A stretch of 64,000 nucleotides of DNA from Piliocolobus tephrosceles (GCF_002776525.5 NC_045438.1:151287777-151351776), one strand, 5' to 3'. Counted from the stretch's first letter, positions 1-11,334 are shown. A program made the numbers and translations. The notes: generated from the letters alone by a model not told the origin.

Positions 1-446
1 ACACAGAATTCTGCCCAGAGCTCCACCCCAGGTCAACATAGTAAGGTTTACTGAAAAGTTTGTCACAAAACATGCGAGACAAGCAATGAGTGGGAACCTC
101 AGAGAATCTGGACAAGTAGATGCAAAATTATTCTGCCTTGGGATGTTTATATTGAATGTGTCTTTGTAGCTCCCAGCAAATGGGAATGTAGCCTTCCTGT
201 GTTGATTTCTAAAGTAGCAGCCATAGGCCTTCTTCTCTCTGCACAGTGTTCCAGTAAGAAGGGTAACATAATCTTTTCTCATTTTCCCCAGGGACAAGGT
301 TAGTCAGGGTAATGCTAGGTTATGCTTCAGTAACAAATAAACCTCAAGTTCTCAGCAGCTTAACCTAACAAAAGTGTACTTCTCACTCATATCACAGCCT
401 GAGGCAGACTCCTCTTGGCAGCTCTCTAAACAGTGAAATCAGAGCA
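1..446. other. old degenerate repeat, unclassified
   Basis: No gene is visible. From about 318 the sequence (ATGCTTCAGTAACAAATAAA followed by a CAGCAGCTTAAC block) resembles an old dispersed repeat of the kind that begins with a 'cataacaaa...ttaaaacag' block, also seen near 3555, 10135 and 14310. The family could not be named with confidence. Bases 1-317 show nothing recognisable. Confidence 0.35.
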
Positions 447-486
447 CCTTTAATGCAAAACCGCAATTACTTTTGCACCAACCTGA
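447..486. mobile_element. MADE1 (mariner MITE) half element
   Basis: The stretch CCGCAATTACTTTTGCACCA plus ACCTGA at 461-486 matches one terminal inverted repeat of MADE1, an 80-bp non-autonomous mariner element. The preceding TTTAATGCAAAA matches the inner part of the same half. The other half of the palindrome is absent, so the hairpin that gives rise to miR-548 family microRNAs elsewhere cannot form here. This is a truncated fossil. Confidence 0.85.
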
Positions 487-1554
487 TTTGGCCAGTGATG
501 ATGCCATCTGCATTCTGTACCTTCAAGGTCACTTTGGAAAGGGGAAGAGAGGACGAGAGGAAACACATTAGCTTTCAAATGCACAGGCTTAGAAGTGAGT
601 GACAAAAGCATCCCTTCTGCTTGAAGCTCACTGTCCAGATCTAACCATGTGTCCCCAAACCAACTGCAAGGAGGTAGGGAAATGTAGGGAAGTCCATCAC
701 TATTTGGGAAATATTAACCATTTCTGCCCCCAAGGAGTCTACTCAGAACCATTCCCCACTAACACCCTAGTCTGGTTATTTTCATGCAAATGAGAACTGG
801 TTCTTCCTCACAAGAGATTGGGTTCATACAATATAGACGGTAGTTGGCATTACTACTGACCAGGAATAAATTTTTTCTTGTTCTTTTCATACAGCTCTCC
901 ATAAAATATTTTGATTTGAGATTCCATCTGCAACAGAGTAACAAAAATTCATTTTTTTCCTCTTGTAGTGCTAAGAAATTGACTAGTCAAATATATATGG
1001 TAATTCTTGGATGCTTATTAATGAAAATATATAAATCATGAAAAGGTATAATGTTGGCCTAGGAACACTGCATCTAATTTACAAGGACAGCAGTCAGTCC
1101 TTGGAATAGCATTGTAACTTCCAACACTAGGTTCACGTTTACGCGATGCTCACTTATCTAGGACCAGTCTCAGGGTGGGTGATGCCATCAAGGAAAAAGT
1201 GAAAGTACTTAAAAAGCAACACAATTCTCCTTTTTGAATTTCTCAGAGACTATCAAAAACAGATTCTTTTCATAATCCACAGCATCACTTATTTGTACCC
1301 TTTTTCTCTCCTATCTAATCATCTCACATGCCACGGTAAAACTGTTAATTACTCATACCAGAATAAAACTCTTTCAATAAATAGCCAGTGCAGCTTTCTA
1401 GTATCACTTCTGTCTTCCCAGTGGATCCATCTAAATTCTCTTCCATCTGGGAGGAAGAAGGTTAAAAATCAAGTAGACAAATACAAGATTCCCTTTAGCA
1501 ATGGGGAAAGGGGGGAAGCTCTGAATACTCATATGTTAATAATTTGTGGCCTCA
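487..1554. other. no gene; unassigned sequence
   Basis: Non-coding and moderately AT-rich. The short open frames here are isolated and have no splice, start-context or family support. Bases 487-720 may continue the old repeat interrupted by MADE1; nothing else is recognised. Confidence 0.5.
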
Positions 1555-1868
1555 GGCCAGGCCTGGTGGCTCATGTGGGTAATCTCAACACTTTGGGAGG
1601 TGGAGGTGGGAGGATCACTTGAGGCCAGGAGTTCAAGAGCAGCCTAGGCAACATACTGAGATCTCATCTCTATAAAAACTAAAAAAAAATTAGCTGGGCA
1701 TGGTGGTCCACGCCTGTGGTCCTAGCTACTTGGGAGGCTAAGGTTGGAGGATCACTTGAGCCTGGGAGGTCAAGGTTGCAGTGAGTCGTGATCATGCCCC
1801 TGCACTCCAGCCTAGGCAATAAAGTGAGACCATGTTGCCAAAAACAATTTAAAAATAAGAAAAATAAA
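1555..1868 (+). mobile_element. AluJ
   Basis: A complete dimeric Alu starting GGCCAGGCCTGG, with a mid A-rich linker near 1681 and a tail near 1840-1868. GAGGCCAGGAGTTCAAGA and a highly diverged right arm point to the old J subfamily. The target-site duplication is about 13 bp with one mismatch (TAATTTGTGGCCT before, TAATGTGTGGCCT after). Confidence 0.93.
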
Positions 1869-1960
1869 TAATGTGTGGCCTTTCACATTTGTAGATCCGG
1901 CAGTCCCTTGGAAGCATCTTGCATACTCCTTGTACTTAACAACTCTTCCCACAGGCCTAC

Positions 1961-2734
<774 letters not shown>

Positions 2735-2909
2735 CAGTAACACTCAACCCTGGCTGCTTATTGCAATCATTTGGAGAGCTTTGAAAAATCCTAGGGTCCA
2801 GGTGCACCTCAAACTATTAACTATGAGCATGGGACCCAGCCACCTATATTTTGTACAGTTCCCTAGTTCTGATTGTGACATGAAGCCAAGGTTGAGAACC
2901 ACGGCTCTA
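2735..2909. mobile_element. hAT-Charlie non-autonomous element (MER5/MER20-like)
   Basis: It begins near CAGTAACACTCAACCCTGGC and ends GGTTGAGAACCACGGCT, the degenerate inverted termini of short Charlie-derived elements (consensus CAGTGGTTCTCAACC...GGTTGAGAACCACTG). The length of about 175 bp fits the MER5/MER20 class. Confidence 0.7.
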
Positions 2910-2917
2910 GCCCAGTA

Positions 2918-2960
2918 TCTCTCTCTCTCTCTCTCTCTTTTTTTTTTTTTTGAGAGAGAG
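2918..2960. repeat. (TC)n - T14 - (GA)n low-complexity tract
   Basis: A TC dinucleotide run (2918-2937), a pure T run (2938-2951) and GAGAGAGAG (2952-2960) follow each other. The TC and GA arms are complementary, so the tract can fold back on itself. Confidence 0.95.
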
Positions 2961-3100
2961 ACCAGCCTGGTCAACATGGTGAAAACCTGTCTCTACTAAA
3001 AATACAAAAAGTATCTGGGTGTGATGGTGCGTACCTGTAATTCCAGCTACTCAGGAGGCTGAGGCACTAGAATTGCTTGAACCCAGGTGGTAAAGGTAGC
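2961..3100 (+). mobile_element. Alu internal fragment
   Basis: It starts mid-left-arm (ACCAGCCTGGTCAACATGG) and stops in the right arm (TTGAACCCAGGTGGTAAAGG). Both Alu ends are missing, and it sits between two Charlie-type fossils. Confidence 0.85.
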
Positions 3101-3101
3101 C

Positions 3102-3290
3102 CAGTGTCTCTTAAACTTTAAAGGGTATCAATTCCCTGGCAGTGCCCGTGAAAAATGTAGGTTCTTTTTTCTTCTGAGAGGTTCTAACTCACCGAGTGTG
3201 AGGTTAGGTTCAGTAATCTATTTTATAAGCACCTTGAGGGAATACTGATGCAAACGGTTTCCAGACCACCCTTTGAGAAACATTGCTTTT
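3102..3290. mobile_element. hAT-Charlie MER5-like element
   Basis: CCCAGTGTCTCTTAAACTTT at the left and CCACCCTTTGAGAAACATTG at the right match the degenerate inverted termini of MER5A. The internal GGAATACTGATGCAAACGG also fits. Confidence 0.65.
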
Positions 3291-3370
3291 CGAGGGCTCA
3301 AATGCTAAGTCACACCACGCTGCTGTTTCCATAAGCACTTAAAATATTTTTAAATTGATATTATAGAAAC

Positions 3371-3514
3371 TTTCTTTTTTCTTTTTTTCTTTTTTAAGAG
3401 ATCGGGGTCTCACTGTGTTGCCCAGCCTGGTCTTGAACTCCTAGGGTCACGTGATCCTTCCACTTCTTCTTCCCAAAGTACTGGGATTAAAGGCGTGAGC
3501 CACTGTGCCTGTCC
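3371..3514 (-). mobile_element. free left Alu monomer (FLAM-like)
   Basis: A single arm, antisense: T-rich head, GGGGTCTCACTGTGTTGCCC, ending GAGCCACTGTGCCTGTCC. The length of about 140 bp and absence of a second arm suggest a fossil monomer or an AluJ left arm. Confidence 0.8.
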
Positions 3515-3549
3515 GGAATTTTCAAACATCCATAAAAGTAGAGATAATG

Positions 3550-4075
3550 GTATAATGACTGTTCTGGTCATCTATTGTTGCATAACAAATCACTTTAAAA
3601 TTCAGTTGTTTAAGACAGCAATCATTTAGTTTGCTCATGAATCTGTAATTTAGGGAAGAGTTAGCAAGGACAGCTGGTCCTTGCTCCATCTGTCATCAGC
3701 TGTGGTAGCTCAAATGGGCCTGGAAGATCCACTTCCAAGATGGTTCACTTACTCATAATAAACAGGCAGGTTAATGCTGGCTATTGGCTGAAAGTCAGCT
3801 GGGAGGGCTGGATGGGGATCTTGTTTTCTCTCCACTTAGTTCTCTTTAGAAGACTACTTGGGCTTCCGCACGGCATGGCAGCTAATTTCAAGAGTGAGTG
3901 TGCCAAGAGGCAGAAAGTAGTGGCAGCTGCCACTTGTTTAAGACCTGACCCAAGAAACTAGCATAGCGTAATTTCCTTCAGATTCTATGGATCAAATCAA
4001 TCAAAAAAGCTGCTCAGATTCAGTGGTGTAGGAAGTAGATCCTATCTCTTGTTGAAAGAAGTGTCAGATTTGTGA
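3550..4075. mobile_element. old medium-reiteration element (unnamed)
   Basis: The segment starts TCTATTGTTGCATAACAAAT and contains blocks such as GTGTGCCAAGAGGCAGAAAG that recur in very old mammalian repeats. Related copies are visible near 10135-10860 and 14310-14585 (shared 'cataacaaa/cat(a)taac', 'acttaaaacagcaatgattt' and 'gattcaYtgggagccac' blocks). I do not assign a subfamily. Confidence 0.45.
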
Positions 4076-5324
4076 CCATCATTAACTCATCACCTAGCTT
4101 TACTTACATCTACTTTTGTACATTGGCCTTTTCCTATTCCTGAGGCCAGAAGGTCTGCCTTGAACCCAATTCTGCAAGCAGATTCCATCTTTTTGCGTTG
4201 ATCTAAGTCCCAGTCAACTTCCTTGAGGCCACCTTTCCCCTGTTTTGTTTGGCTCTCTGAAAATTAACAGCCCTTTGGTTTCCAGTCTGTTCTTTGTCTG
4301 CCATTTGGGTTCACTGATTCTGGGTTGCAGAGCTCCCCAGTATCCACTTTGCATTGTCTCACCCATCAGAATTCAATCTCTGCTTGTCTCTATACTTCTT
4401 CCTAGCTTCCGGAGCTAGGTTTATTCTTCTAGTACCTTTACCCATTCAACAAAGAGGAGATGGAATTGTTGAAACTATATCTTTAGGTCCTGATTCCTCC
4501 AGGTCAGCCTTGTACCATTGTAGTTAGATAGAACATGCTGGTCATCTCTGAGGTAGCTCCAATCTTTTCCCATACCTGTCTTTCCTCCTTACCACTTTTC
4601 TTTGTTTAAATCACAGAATCTTAGAATTCCAGAGCAGGAAGGGGTCTCAAACTATCTAGAACGCAACCTCACGTTTTATGGATAAGCACATCTGTCTTCC
4701 TTCCCCCATATTGCCACCTTGATGCCCTTTGATTTTGAGACCAGTTTTTCACTTCATCTTGGCAAAATGACGTTCCTATTCTCCCATTCAAACCTCTCTT
4801 TATCTGGGGGGGGGGGGGGGGGGAAAGAAAAAAGAAGAAGAAGAAGTCAGGCTAACTTTATATCCCTGAAAATCACTAGTGGGTAAAATTGGGTGGGGTG
4901 TGACAGAAAGAAAGAAGTCTCTATGTTCTCCCTATAGTAAAAGAAAAATAAACCTATTTCCAAATTATTTGAACACATTCATGTGTTTGTATGCTCTTTG
5001 TGCTTTCCATTGAGCAGCCTTGACAAGTGAGTAACTGAAAAACAACATTGCTGTTTTCCCACTACGCTGTTAGAAAGAGGGAGTGTGCTTCGGAGACAAT
5101 GATAATGAAAGTGTAGGACTGTGGCTTTCAGGGCCGCATCTAGCAACTATAGCAATCTGAGTAAGCAGCACAATGCTTGCTTCCAAATTAATGGAGGTGC
5201 ACAATGGGGAAGATGAGGGTGAGTAAGAAGATGAAGCCTCCTTAGGCTGACAGGGCCCCTGCTTTTTGGTCTTTTGTGGATGTGGAAGGAGAGTTAATTT
5301 GGCGTTCAGAAAAGTTACACTTTA
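4076..5324. other. mostly unassigned; ancient SINE-like patch near 4608-4695
   Basis: No gene is visible. At 4612-4690 the string CAGAATCTTAGAATTCCAGA and what follows resembles an ancient mammalian SINE (MIR-type) block; the match is weak. The remainder is unassigned. Confidence 0.4.
4806..4842 (+). repeat. G18 homopolymer followed by A-rich/(GAA)n tract
   Basis: Eighteen consecutive G (4806-4823) run into AAAGAAAAAAGAAGAAGAAG. The G run could form a quadruplex, and such a length is also a common site of sequencing error. Confidence 0.95.
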
Positions 5325-5622
5325 GGCCGGGCGCGGTGGCTCACGCCTGTAATCCCAGCACTTTGGGAGACCAAGGCGGGTGGATCATGATGTCAGAAGA
5401 TAGTGACTATCCTGGCTAACACAGTGAAACCCTGTCTCTACTAAAAATGAAAAAAATTAGCCAGGCGTGGTGGCAGGCGCCTATAGTCCTAGCTACTCGG
5501 GAGGCTGAGGCAGGAGAATGGTGTGAACCTGGAAGCCGGAGCTGGCAGTGAGCAGAGATCACGCCATGGCACTCCAGCCTGGGCAACAGAGCGAGACTTC
5601 GTGTCAAAAAAAAAAAAAAAAA
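5325..5622 (+). mobile_element. AluY with non-consensus block
   Basis: A full-length Alu starting GGCCGGGCGCGGTGG. The AluY-type right arm (AGGAGAATGGTGTGAACC) and CATCCTGGCTAAC-like left arm place it in Y. The block GATCATGATGTCAGAAGATA (5384-5403) departs from the Y consensus in a way shared with the AluY at 12694. Confidence 0.92.
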
Positions 5623-6078
5623 TTTCAGTTTTGAATAGTTTTATACTCCATCTGTGGCGTCTCCTCAAAAGCCTCAGTTCTTTGAGCAATGTGGTACACC
5701 ATAAATGTTGATTATATGGTATACAGCGGGTACACCATAAATGTTGATTCCTTATAATTAGTGGTATATGCATGCGTGCATGTGCACACACACACACACA
5801 CAGCCTCTGTCACTCTTGAGATTGTCCTAATTCATTAAGAAAACACATGAATTGAGTGACTATGGTGTGTCAGGCACTGCCTTAGATAGGCCCTGCAGAT
5901 ACAAAGTCATACAAACACGATTCTGTATCTCAAGGGTACCAATAAGTAAATCTATGATTATTTTCAAACACGTTGAGTGAAATGATTGGTGCCTTTGAAG
6001 ATAGACTGTTTCAGATTTTAAAAGAGCATAACTCTATCACTCATTAAGAGCTATTAGCAGCAACCCCCCCCCACCCGC
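5623..6078. other. no gene; contains short (CA)n
   Basis: Unassigned sequence with a CACACACACA tract at about 5786-5802. A TGGTACACCATAAATGTTGATT string occurs twice (near 5692 and 5728), a small local duplication. Confidence 0.6.
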
Positions 6079-6382
6079 TTTTTTCTTTTTTTTTTTTTTT
6101 GAGATGGAGTCTCGCTCTGCTGCCCAGGCTGGAGTGCAATGGCATGATCTCAGCTCACTGCAAGCTCCGCCTCCTGGGTTTATGTCATTCTCCTGCCTCA
6201 GCCTCCCGATTAGCTGGGACTACAGGCGCCCTCCACCCTGCCCGGCTAGCTTTTTGTATTTTTTAGTAGAGACGGGGTTTCACCATGTTAGCCAGGATGG
6301 TCTTGATCTCCTGACCTCGTGATCCGCCCATCTCAGCCTCCTAAAGTGCTGGGATTACAGGCTTGAGCCACTGCGCCCGGCC
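6079..6382 (-). mobile_element. AluY (AluYR-like)
   Basis: A full-length antisense Alu ending CTTGAGCCACTGCGCCCGGCC. In sense orientation it reads CTCAAGCCTGTAATCCC and has a long A run before GCTAGCCGGGCAGGG, features common among Old World monkey AluY copies. It is little diverged, so recent. Confidence 0.9.
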
Positions 6383-7097
6383 TTTCTTCTTTCTTTCAGG
6401 CTCCCTAAAGAGGGAGTCAAAATTATGTTCCCTAAAACAGCCTTCTCAATCATGCTCTATGGTGGCTCCCTTGTTATTTTTATGATATTGACTCAAGGAA
6501 GCATAGCTTTGAGAGCTGGAAGGAACGTTGGATGCATATTCCTTTCCCAGTGTTCTCTTTGAAACACGTGTCATGTTACTTTCCATTTCGTTATATATAT
6601 TGCACAGCTGTTCAAGTTCTGCAAGTGGGGAAGGTCACTGATATAAATAGGCACCTCACCAAATGAGGAGCGTGCTCCCGGGACCTTTGGAAGAGAAGGA
6701 CCTCATCCTGTGAGTGCTGCCATTGTTAGGAAGATGGAGATTTCCCGTTCCTCCTCGCTTCTTAGACATTACAAATGGAAAGGGTGAAAAGAATTACAGA
6801 AATTGAGGGGAGGCAGAGGACTCTGAGAAGTGAATTCCTTTGTCAAGTTATGTCCTGAGACTGGTGTGATGTCTCCAAGGTTCAAGTTCTTGGAAATGAC
6901 TCAGAAAAATGTTTTTAATAAGCAAATGCCTTGGGGAAAATACAGGCATGTCTCCCAATATGACTAACTTACTTTAGAAGCACAGAAAAACATAATCCAA
7001 GGTGTTAATCACATTTCATGAGGTCTTTAGTCAGAATATCGTCAGAGGCCTGGAGCATAATTTAATCAGGTTGACTGAATAAAGTTAAGTAAAGTTT
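6383..7097. other. no recognised feature
   Basis: Apparently unique. A weak SINE-like patch (GAGAGCTGGAAGGAACG, about 6511) resembles the patch near 4620. No supported open frame. Confidence 0.45.
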
Positions 7098-7222
7098 GAT
7101 CAGGCGCAGTGGCATGCCTGTAATCCCAGCACTTTGGGAGGCTGAGGTGGGAGGCCAGGAGTTCGAGACTAGCCTGGGCAATATAGCTGGACTCCATCTC
7201 CACAAAAAATAAATAAAATTAA
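7098..7222 (+). mobile_element. Alu left monomer with deletion
   Basis: The left arm only (CAGGCGCAGTGGCATGCCTG to CTCCATCTCCACAAAAAAT), about 125 bp, lacking part of the usual GGATCACTTGAGG block. Probably AluJ or FLAM. Confidence 0.82.
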
Positions 7223-7611
7223 GGTTGGTATTAACTTTACCTACATTTGTAATATCATCTATTTTAGAAATATTTAGCAAAACAAAACAAAAAAAAAAAA
7301 AGAAAAAGAAAAACACAAGTACAGTGGGAAAACACTTTTACTAAATGATTTGTTTTTTACTCCAGAATATCTTCCATTTAATGTATAAATAATAGAAATA
7401 ACCCTCTTCATTTTTGGAGACCAGAAACAGGAAGATTCACAATGGAAAAGAACAGCATATTTGACCACATAATAATAAATAACATGTATTTATTCAACAA
7501 ATATTGAATGAATTCTCACTTTGTGACCATCTCTGTGCTCAGTGCACAAGGCCTTGCTAGTCTTAATCATTCCATCTCTGTGTGTTGAAAAATAAAAGAA
7601 AAACACAAGGA
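7223..7611. other. unassigned; carries 46-bp duplicate of 7945-7990
   Basis: No gene is visible. Bases 7301-7346 are identical to 7945-7990; see the duplication entry. AACATGTATTTATTCAACAA near 7482 resembles the 3' end of an L2 or MIR but is too short to call. Confidence 0.55.
7301..7346 (+). repeat. 46-bp exact direct repeat, copy A
   Basis: Identical to 7945-7990. The similarity continues leftward into AGCAAAACAAAACAAA (about 7276), which in copy B is the A-rich tail of an AluS. Copy A therefore carries an Alu tail plus its 3' flank without an adjacent Alu body. Confidence 0.95.
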
Positions 7612-7947
7612 GGCTGGGTATGGTGGCTCACGCCTGTGATCCCAGCACTTTGGGAGACTGAGGTGGGTGGATCACCTGAGGTCAGGAGTTTGAGACCAGC
7701 CTGGCCAACCTGGTGAAATGCTGTCTCTACTAAAAATACAAAAAATAAAAAATAAAGAATTAGCTGAGTGTGGTGGTAGATGCCTCTAATCCCAGCTACT
7801 CGGGAGGCTGAGGCATGAGAACCACCTGAACCTGGGAGGCAGAGGTTGCAGTGAGCCCAGATCGTGCCATTGCACTCCAGCCTGGGTGACAGAGCAAGAC
7901 TCCGTCTCAAATAAAAAGCAAAACAAAACAAACAAAAAGAAAAAAGA
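7612..7947 (+). mobile_element. AluS
   Basis: A complete Alu (GGCTGGGTATGGTGGCTCAC to an A-rich tail) with an enlarged middle linker (AAAAATAAAAAATAAAG). The 16-bp target duplication AAAAGAAAAACACAAG is exact (7594-7609 and 7948-7963). Confidence 0.94.
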
Positions 7948-7990
7948 AAAAGAAAAACACAAGTACAGTGGGAAAACACTTTTACTAAAT
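7945..7990 (+). repeat. 46-bp exact direct repeat, copy B
   Basis: Second copy of the 7301-7346 sequence. It overlaps the end of the AluS tail and the downstream target duplication, so this is the natural context of the sequence. Confidence 0.95.
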
Positions 7991-8159
7991 TAACAAAATG
8001 GTCATATGTTTACTATATAAAATTCAGTAGAATATGCTTTGTGATGCTGATACCGTGCAAGGATACATTACTCAAACATGGAAAAGCTGACAAGATAATA
8101 AGAAATTAATAGGTTAAAATCTAAATGGAAATAGGAACCAAGAGGACTAAATGGAAAGC

Positions 8160-8515
8160 TATGTGCCAAAATCTCTGGTACCCGGAGGTCTCATTTGAAT
8201 GTAGGATCTTTAAAGAGGTAATTAAATTAAAATAAGGCTGTTAGGGTGTGTTCTAATCTAGTATGACTGGTGTCCTTCTAAGAAGAGGAGATTGGGACAC
8301 ACAGAGAGACACCAGTGCACAGAGCAATGGCTGTGTGAAGAGGCAGCAGGTGGGTGACCCTCTGCAAGCCAAAGAGAGAGGCCTCAGAGGACCCAACCCT
8401 GCCAGCACCTTGATCGGGGACTTCCAGCCTCCAGAACTGTAAGAAAATCGATGTCTGTTGTTTAAGCTTTCCAGTCTGTGGTATTTTGTTATAGCAGCCC
8501 TAGCAAAGTAATACA
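8160..8515 (+). mobile_element. MaLR LTR (MLT1-like)
   Basis: It contains the MLT1-type order of blocks: GACTGGTGTCCTTCTAAGAA, CTTCCAGCCTCCAGAACTGT, TGTCTGTTGTTTAAGC, TATTTTGTTATAGCAGCC and a terminal AATACA. The 5' end is degenerate. A solitary, ancient LTR. Confidence 0.85.
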
Positions 8516-8784
8516 CCTTCCACAAAGATGCTGGGGCTCAGTAGAGCAAGAAGAGAAAGAAAAAGTCTCCGAGAATTTGTACCCAGCAGATGAGCCCTTC
8601 TGAATATCTGCAGGTCAATTTGATATTATCTGAGTGGTTAAAAAATTGAAATTCTGAATTTAATTTAAAAGTTGTCCCATAGTGTTACTGCTTCTAGGCA
8701 CCCAGAATATGCACATACACATCTTCTTAGGAGGAATATGCCTTTATCTTACACATCAACAAATTCCAACAATGTATGCTACAC
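8516..8784. other. no recognised feature
   Basis: Short unassigned stretch, possibly a diverged L1 3' region. Confidence 0.4.
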
Positions 8785-9125
8785 GAATGGGTCTTGAAAC
8801 AGTATGCTTATTGAAATAATCCAGGCACAGAAGGACAAATATTCTATGATTCCATTTATACAAGATACCTAGAACAGGCAAATTCATAGATATAGAAAGT
8901 AGAATAGAGGTTACCAGGGATGGAAGAGAAAGGAAGGGGAGTTACAGTTTAATGGGTATAGAGTTTTAGGTGGGAATGATAAAAATGTTTGGGATAAATG
9001 TAGTGGTGAAGTTTATACAACATTGTGGATATATTTAATGCCACATAAAATTATGAATGGATAAAACAATAAATATTATATGTATACTGTACCATAGTAA
9101 AAAACTACAGATTTTAAAATTCTCA
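8785..9125 (+). mobile_element. L1M 3' end
   Basis: The order TATTCTATGATTCCATTTAT, AGGTTACCAGGGATGG, ATAAAAATGTTTGGGAT and GTATACTGTACC matches the ORF2 terminus and 3' UTR of middle-aged to old L1M elements. Confidence 0.85.
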
Positions 9126-10125
9126 GATATAATATCTAAAGAACAATGAAGGCAATTAGACAGAAATAAATAAGATACGTGCATAAGAAATGAAAGAAAA
9201 AACATCTGGCAGAAACAGGCCTGCAGCGTCTTCAGCCACTGAAATAATTACTCACCTTTTGAATAAACCCTCTGCTTATTATGTATAAAGAAAAAAGGCA
9301 AGATTGAATCTGAAAATAAACCTAGACTATAAAAATGATACCGTATATTTGAGAAGGAACCAAACAGATACTCCATAAATAAAACATAGTAATTAAAATA
9401 AAGCACTCAAAGGACAGATCTAAAAGCAAGTTTAGGCCGGGCACGGTGGCTCATGCTTGTAATCCCAGCACTTTGGGAGGCCGAGGCAGGTGGATCACCT
9501 GAGGTCAGGAGTTCGAAACCAGCCTGACCAATATGGTGAAACGCCATCTCTACTAAAATCACAAAAATTAGCCGGGGATGGTGGCGGGTGCCTGTGATCC
9601 CAGCTACTCTCCTGCCTCCTACTGAGGCAGGAGAATTGCTGGAACTCAGGAGGCAGAGGTTGCAGTGAGCCAAGATCACACCACTGCACTCCAGCCTGGA
9701 CGACAGAGTGAGACTCCATCTCAAAAAAAAAAAAAAAAAAAGATAAAAAAGCAAGTTTAATATAGCCTATTTACTAAACGGGAAGATAGAAGAAATTATC
9801 CAACATAGAGGCAAGAGGCAAAGAGATGCAAAAGACAAAAGAGATGCTAAGAGAAGACCCACAAAGGATAGGATAAGACACCCTATGTCTAATCAGAGTT
9901 CTGTAAGGAGAGCAGAACAAGAATGGAGCACAGACAATACTAGAGGAGATAATGGCTAAAATTTTTCCAGAAATGATTATAGGCACAAATCCATAAATTT
10001 GAGACGGTGAATGAATATAACATGGAACAAATAACAACAGCCAGAGACATTATAATAAAACCGCAGAACATCAAAAGTAAAGGAAAATTTTAAAGTAGCC
10101 AGAGAAAAAGGATAGAGTACCTTTG
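9126..10125 (+). mobile_element. L1M ORF1 region fragment
   Basis: After 9755 the blocks GGATAAGACACCCTATGTCT, AGTTCTGTAAGGAGAGCAG, GAGATAATGGCTAAAATTTT and AAACCGCAGAACATC match the ORF1 coiled-coil/RRM-encoding region of L1M. All frames are broken. The AluS at 9435 interrupts it; the part before that Alu is less certain. Confidence 0.68.
9435..9742 (+). mobile_element. AluS with insertion in right arm
   Basis: A complete Alu (GGCCGGGCACGGTGGCTC) with a 13-bp exact target duplication AAAAGCAAGTTTA (9422-9434 and 9747-9759). CTCCTGCCTCCTACTGAGG near 9607 departs from consensus: the expected CGGGAGG is replaced by an inverted-looking CTCCTGCCTC. Confidence 0.93.
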
Positions 10126-10129
10126 TTTC

Positions 10130-10860
10130 AGTTACCTGTTATATAACAAATGACTTCAAAACTTAGTTGCTTGAAAGAGTGATGATTTATTATTTATCAC
10201 AATTCTCTGGTTTGGTGAGGCAATTCTACTGGTCTTGTGTGGGCTCATTCATACAGCCATATTCTGTATCCCCTAGTAGGTTACATAGGGGCCGGGTTTA
10301 ACTGAGATGCCTGGGATGGCTTGATCTCTCACTTGCCATAAGATCTTTCATCATCAAAGACAACAGACTGAGTTTCTTCACATGACAAAAATAGCATTCC
10401 AGGCCAGGAGCAGTGGCTCACACCAATAATCCTACCATTCTGGGAGGCCGAGGCAGGCGGATCACCTGAGGTCAGAAGTTAGAGACCAGCCTGACCAACA
10501 TAGTGAAATCTCGTCTCTACTAAAAATACAAAAATGAGCTGGGCATGGTGGCGGACGCCTGTAATCCCATCTACTTGGGAGGCTAAGGCAGGAGAATTGC
10601 TTGAACCCGGTAGGTGGAGGTTGCAGCGAGCTGAGATCGCACCACTGTACTTTAGCCTGGGTGACAAAGTGAGACTCCATCTCAAAAATAAAAGCATTCC
10701 AGGAGGGAAAACCCCAAAATGCAGATACTGATAGAGCCTCTGTTTGCATCGTATCTGTGGATACCCTATTGGCCAAAGTAGTTACCTGGCCAAGCCTAGA
10801 GTCAATATGGAAGAGGACTACGCTATGGCATGAATATCGGGAAGTGTGATTCATTGGGAG
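10130..10860. mobile_element. old medium-reiteration element (unnamed), split by Alu
   Basis: Related to the copies at 3550 and 14310 (CAGTTACCTGTTATATAACA, then AAAACTTAGTTGCTTG, and GTGATTCATTGGGAGCCAC at the far end). The AluS at 10402 is inserted in it. Confidence 0.45.
10402..10690 (+). mobile_element. AluS
   Basis: A complete Alu (GGCCAGGAGCAGTGGCTC). AGCATTCCAGG occurs just before and just after, a likely 11-bp target duplication. Confidence 0.92.
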
Positions 10861-10864
10861 CCAC

Positions 10865-11325
10865 GAATACAGTTGATTTTTGAAAAATTCGAGGGTTAGG
10901 GGCATTGACCCATCCTGCACAGTTGAAAATTCATTTATAACTTTTGATTGCCACAAAACTTAACTACTAATAGCCTGCTGTTGACCAGAAGCCTTTCCGG
11001 TACCATAAACAGTTGATTGGAACATATCTTGTATGCTATGTGTATTATATACTGTATTCTTACAATAAAGTAACTTAAAGAAAATTTTAAAAATTGTTAT
11101 TAAGAAATTCATAAGAATGAGAAAATGTGTTTACTATTCATTAAATGGAAGTGGATCATTGTAAAGGTCTTTATCCTCATGGTCTTCCATTGAGTAGGCT
11201 GAAGAGAAAGAGGAAGAAAAGGAGTTGGTATTGCTGTCTCATGGGTGGCAGAGTGGAAGAGGTGGAGGAGGTCGAAAGGGAGGTAGGAGAGGCAGGCATA
11301 CTTGATGTAATTTTTATGGAAAAAA
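10865..11325. mobile_element. Tigger-family DNA transposon fragment
   Basis: ATACAGTTGATTTTTGAAAA, GTTAGGGGCATTGACCC, AACTACTAATAGCCTGCTG and TATACTGTATTCTTACAATA match a Tigger-type pogo/mariner element. A purine-rich stretch at 11200-11300 is the antisense of an acidic coding patch in that family. No open transposase frame remains. Confidence 0.72.
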
Positions 11326-11334
11326 AAATATGCA

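Noticed and set aside
10462..10956. 164-codon minus-strand frame
   Set aside because: Most of it is antisense Alu translation (the common ETESHSVAQAGVQW-type peptide); the remainder is an old repeat with no family match.
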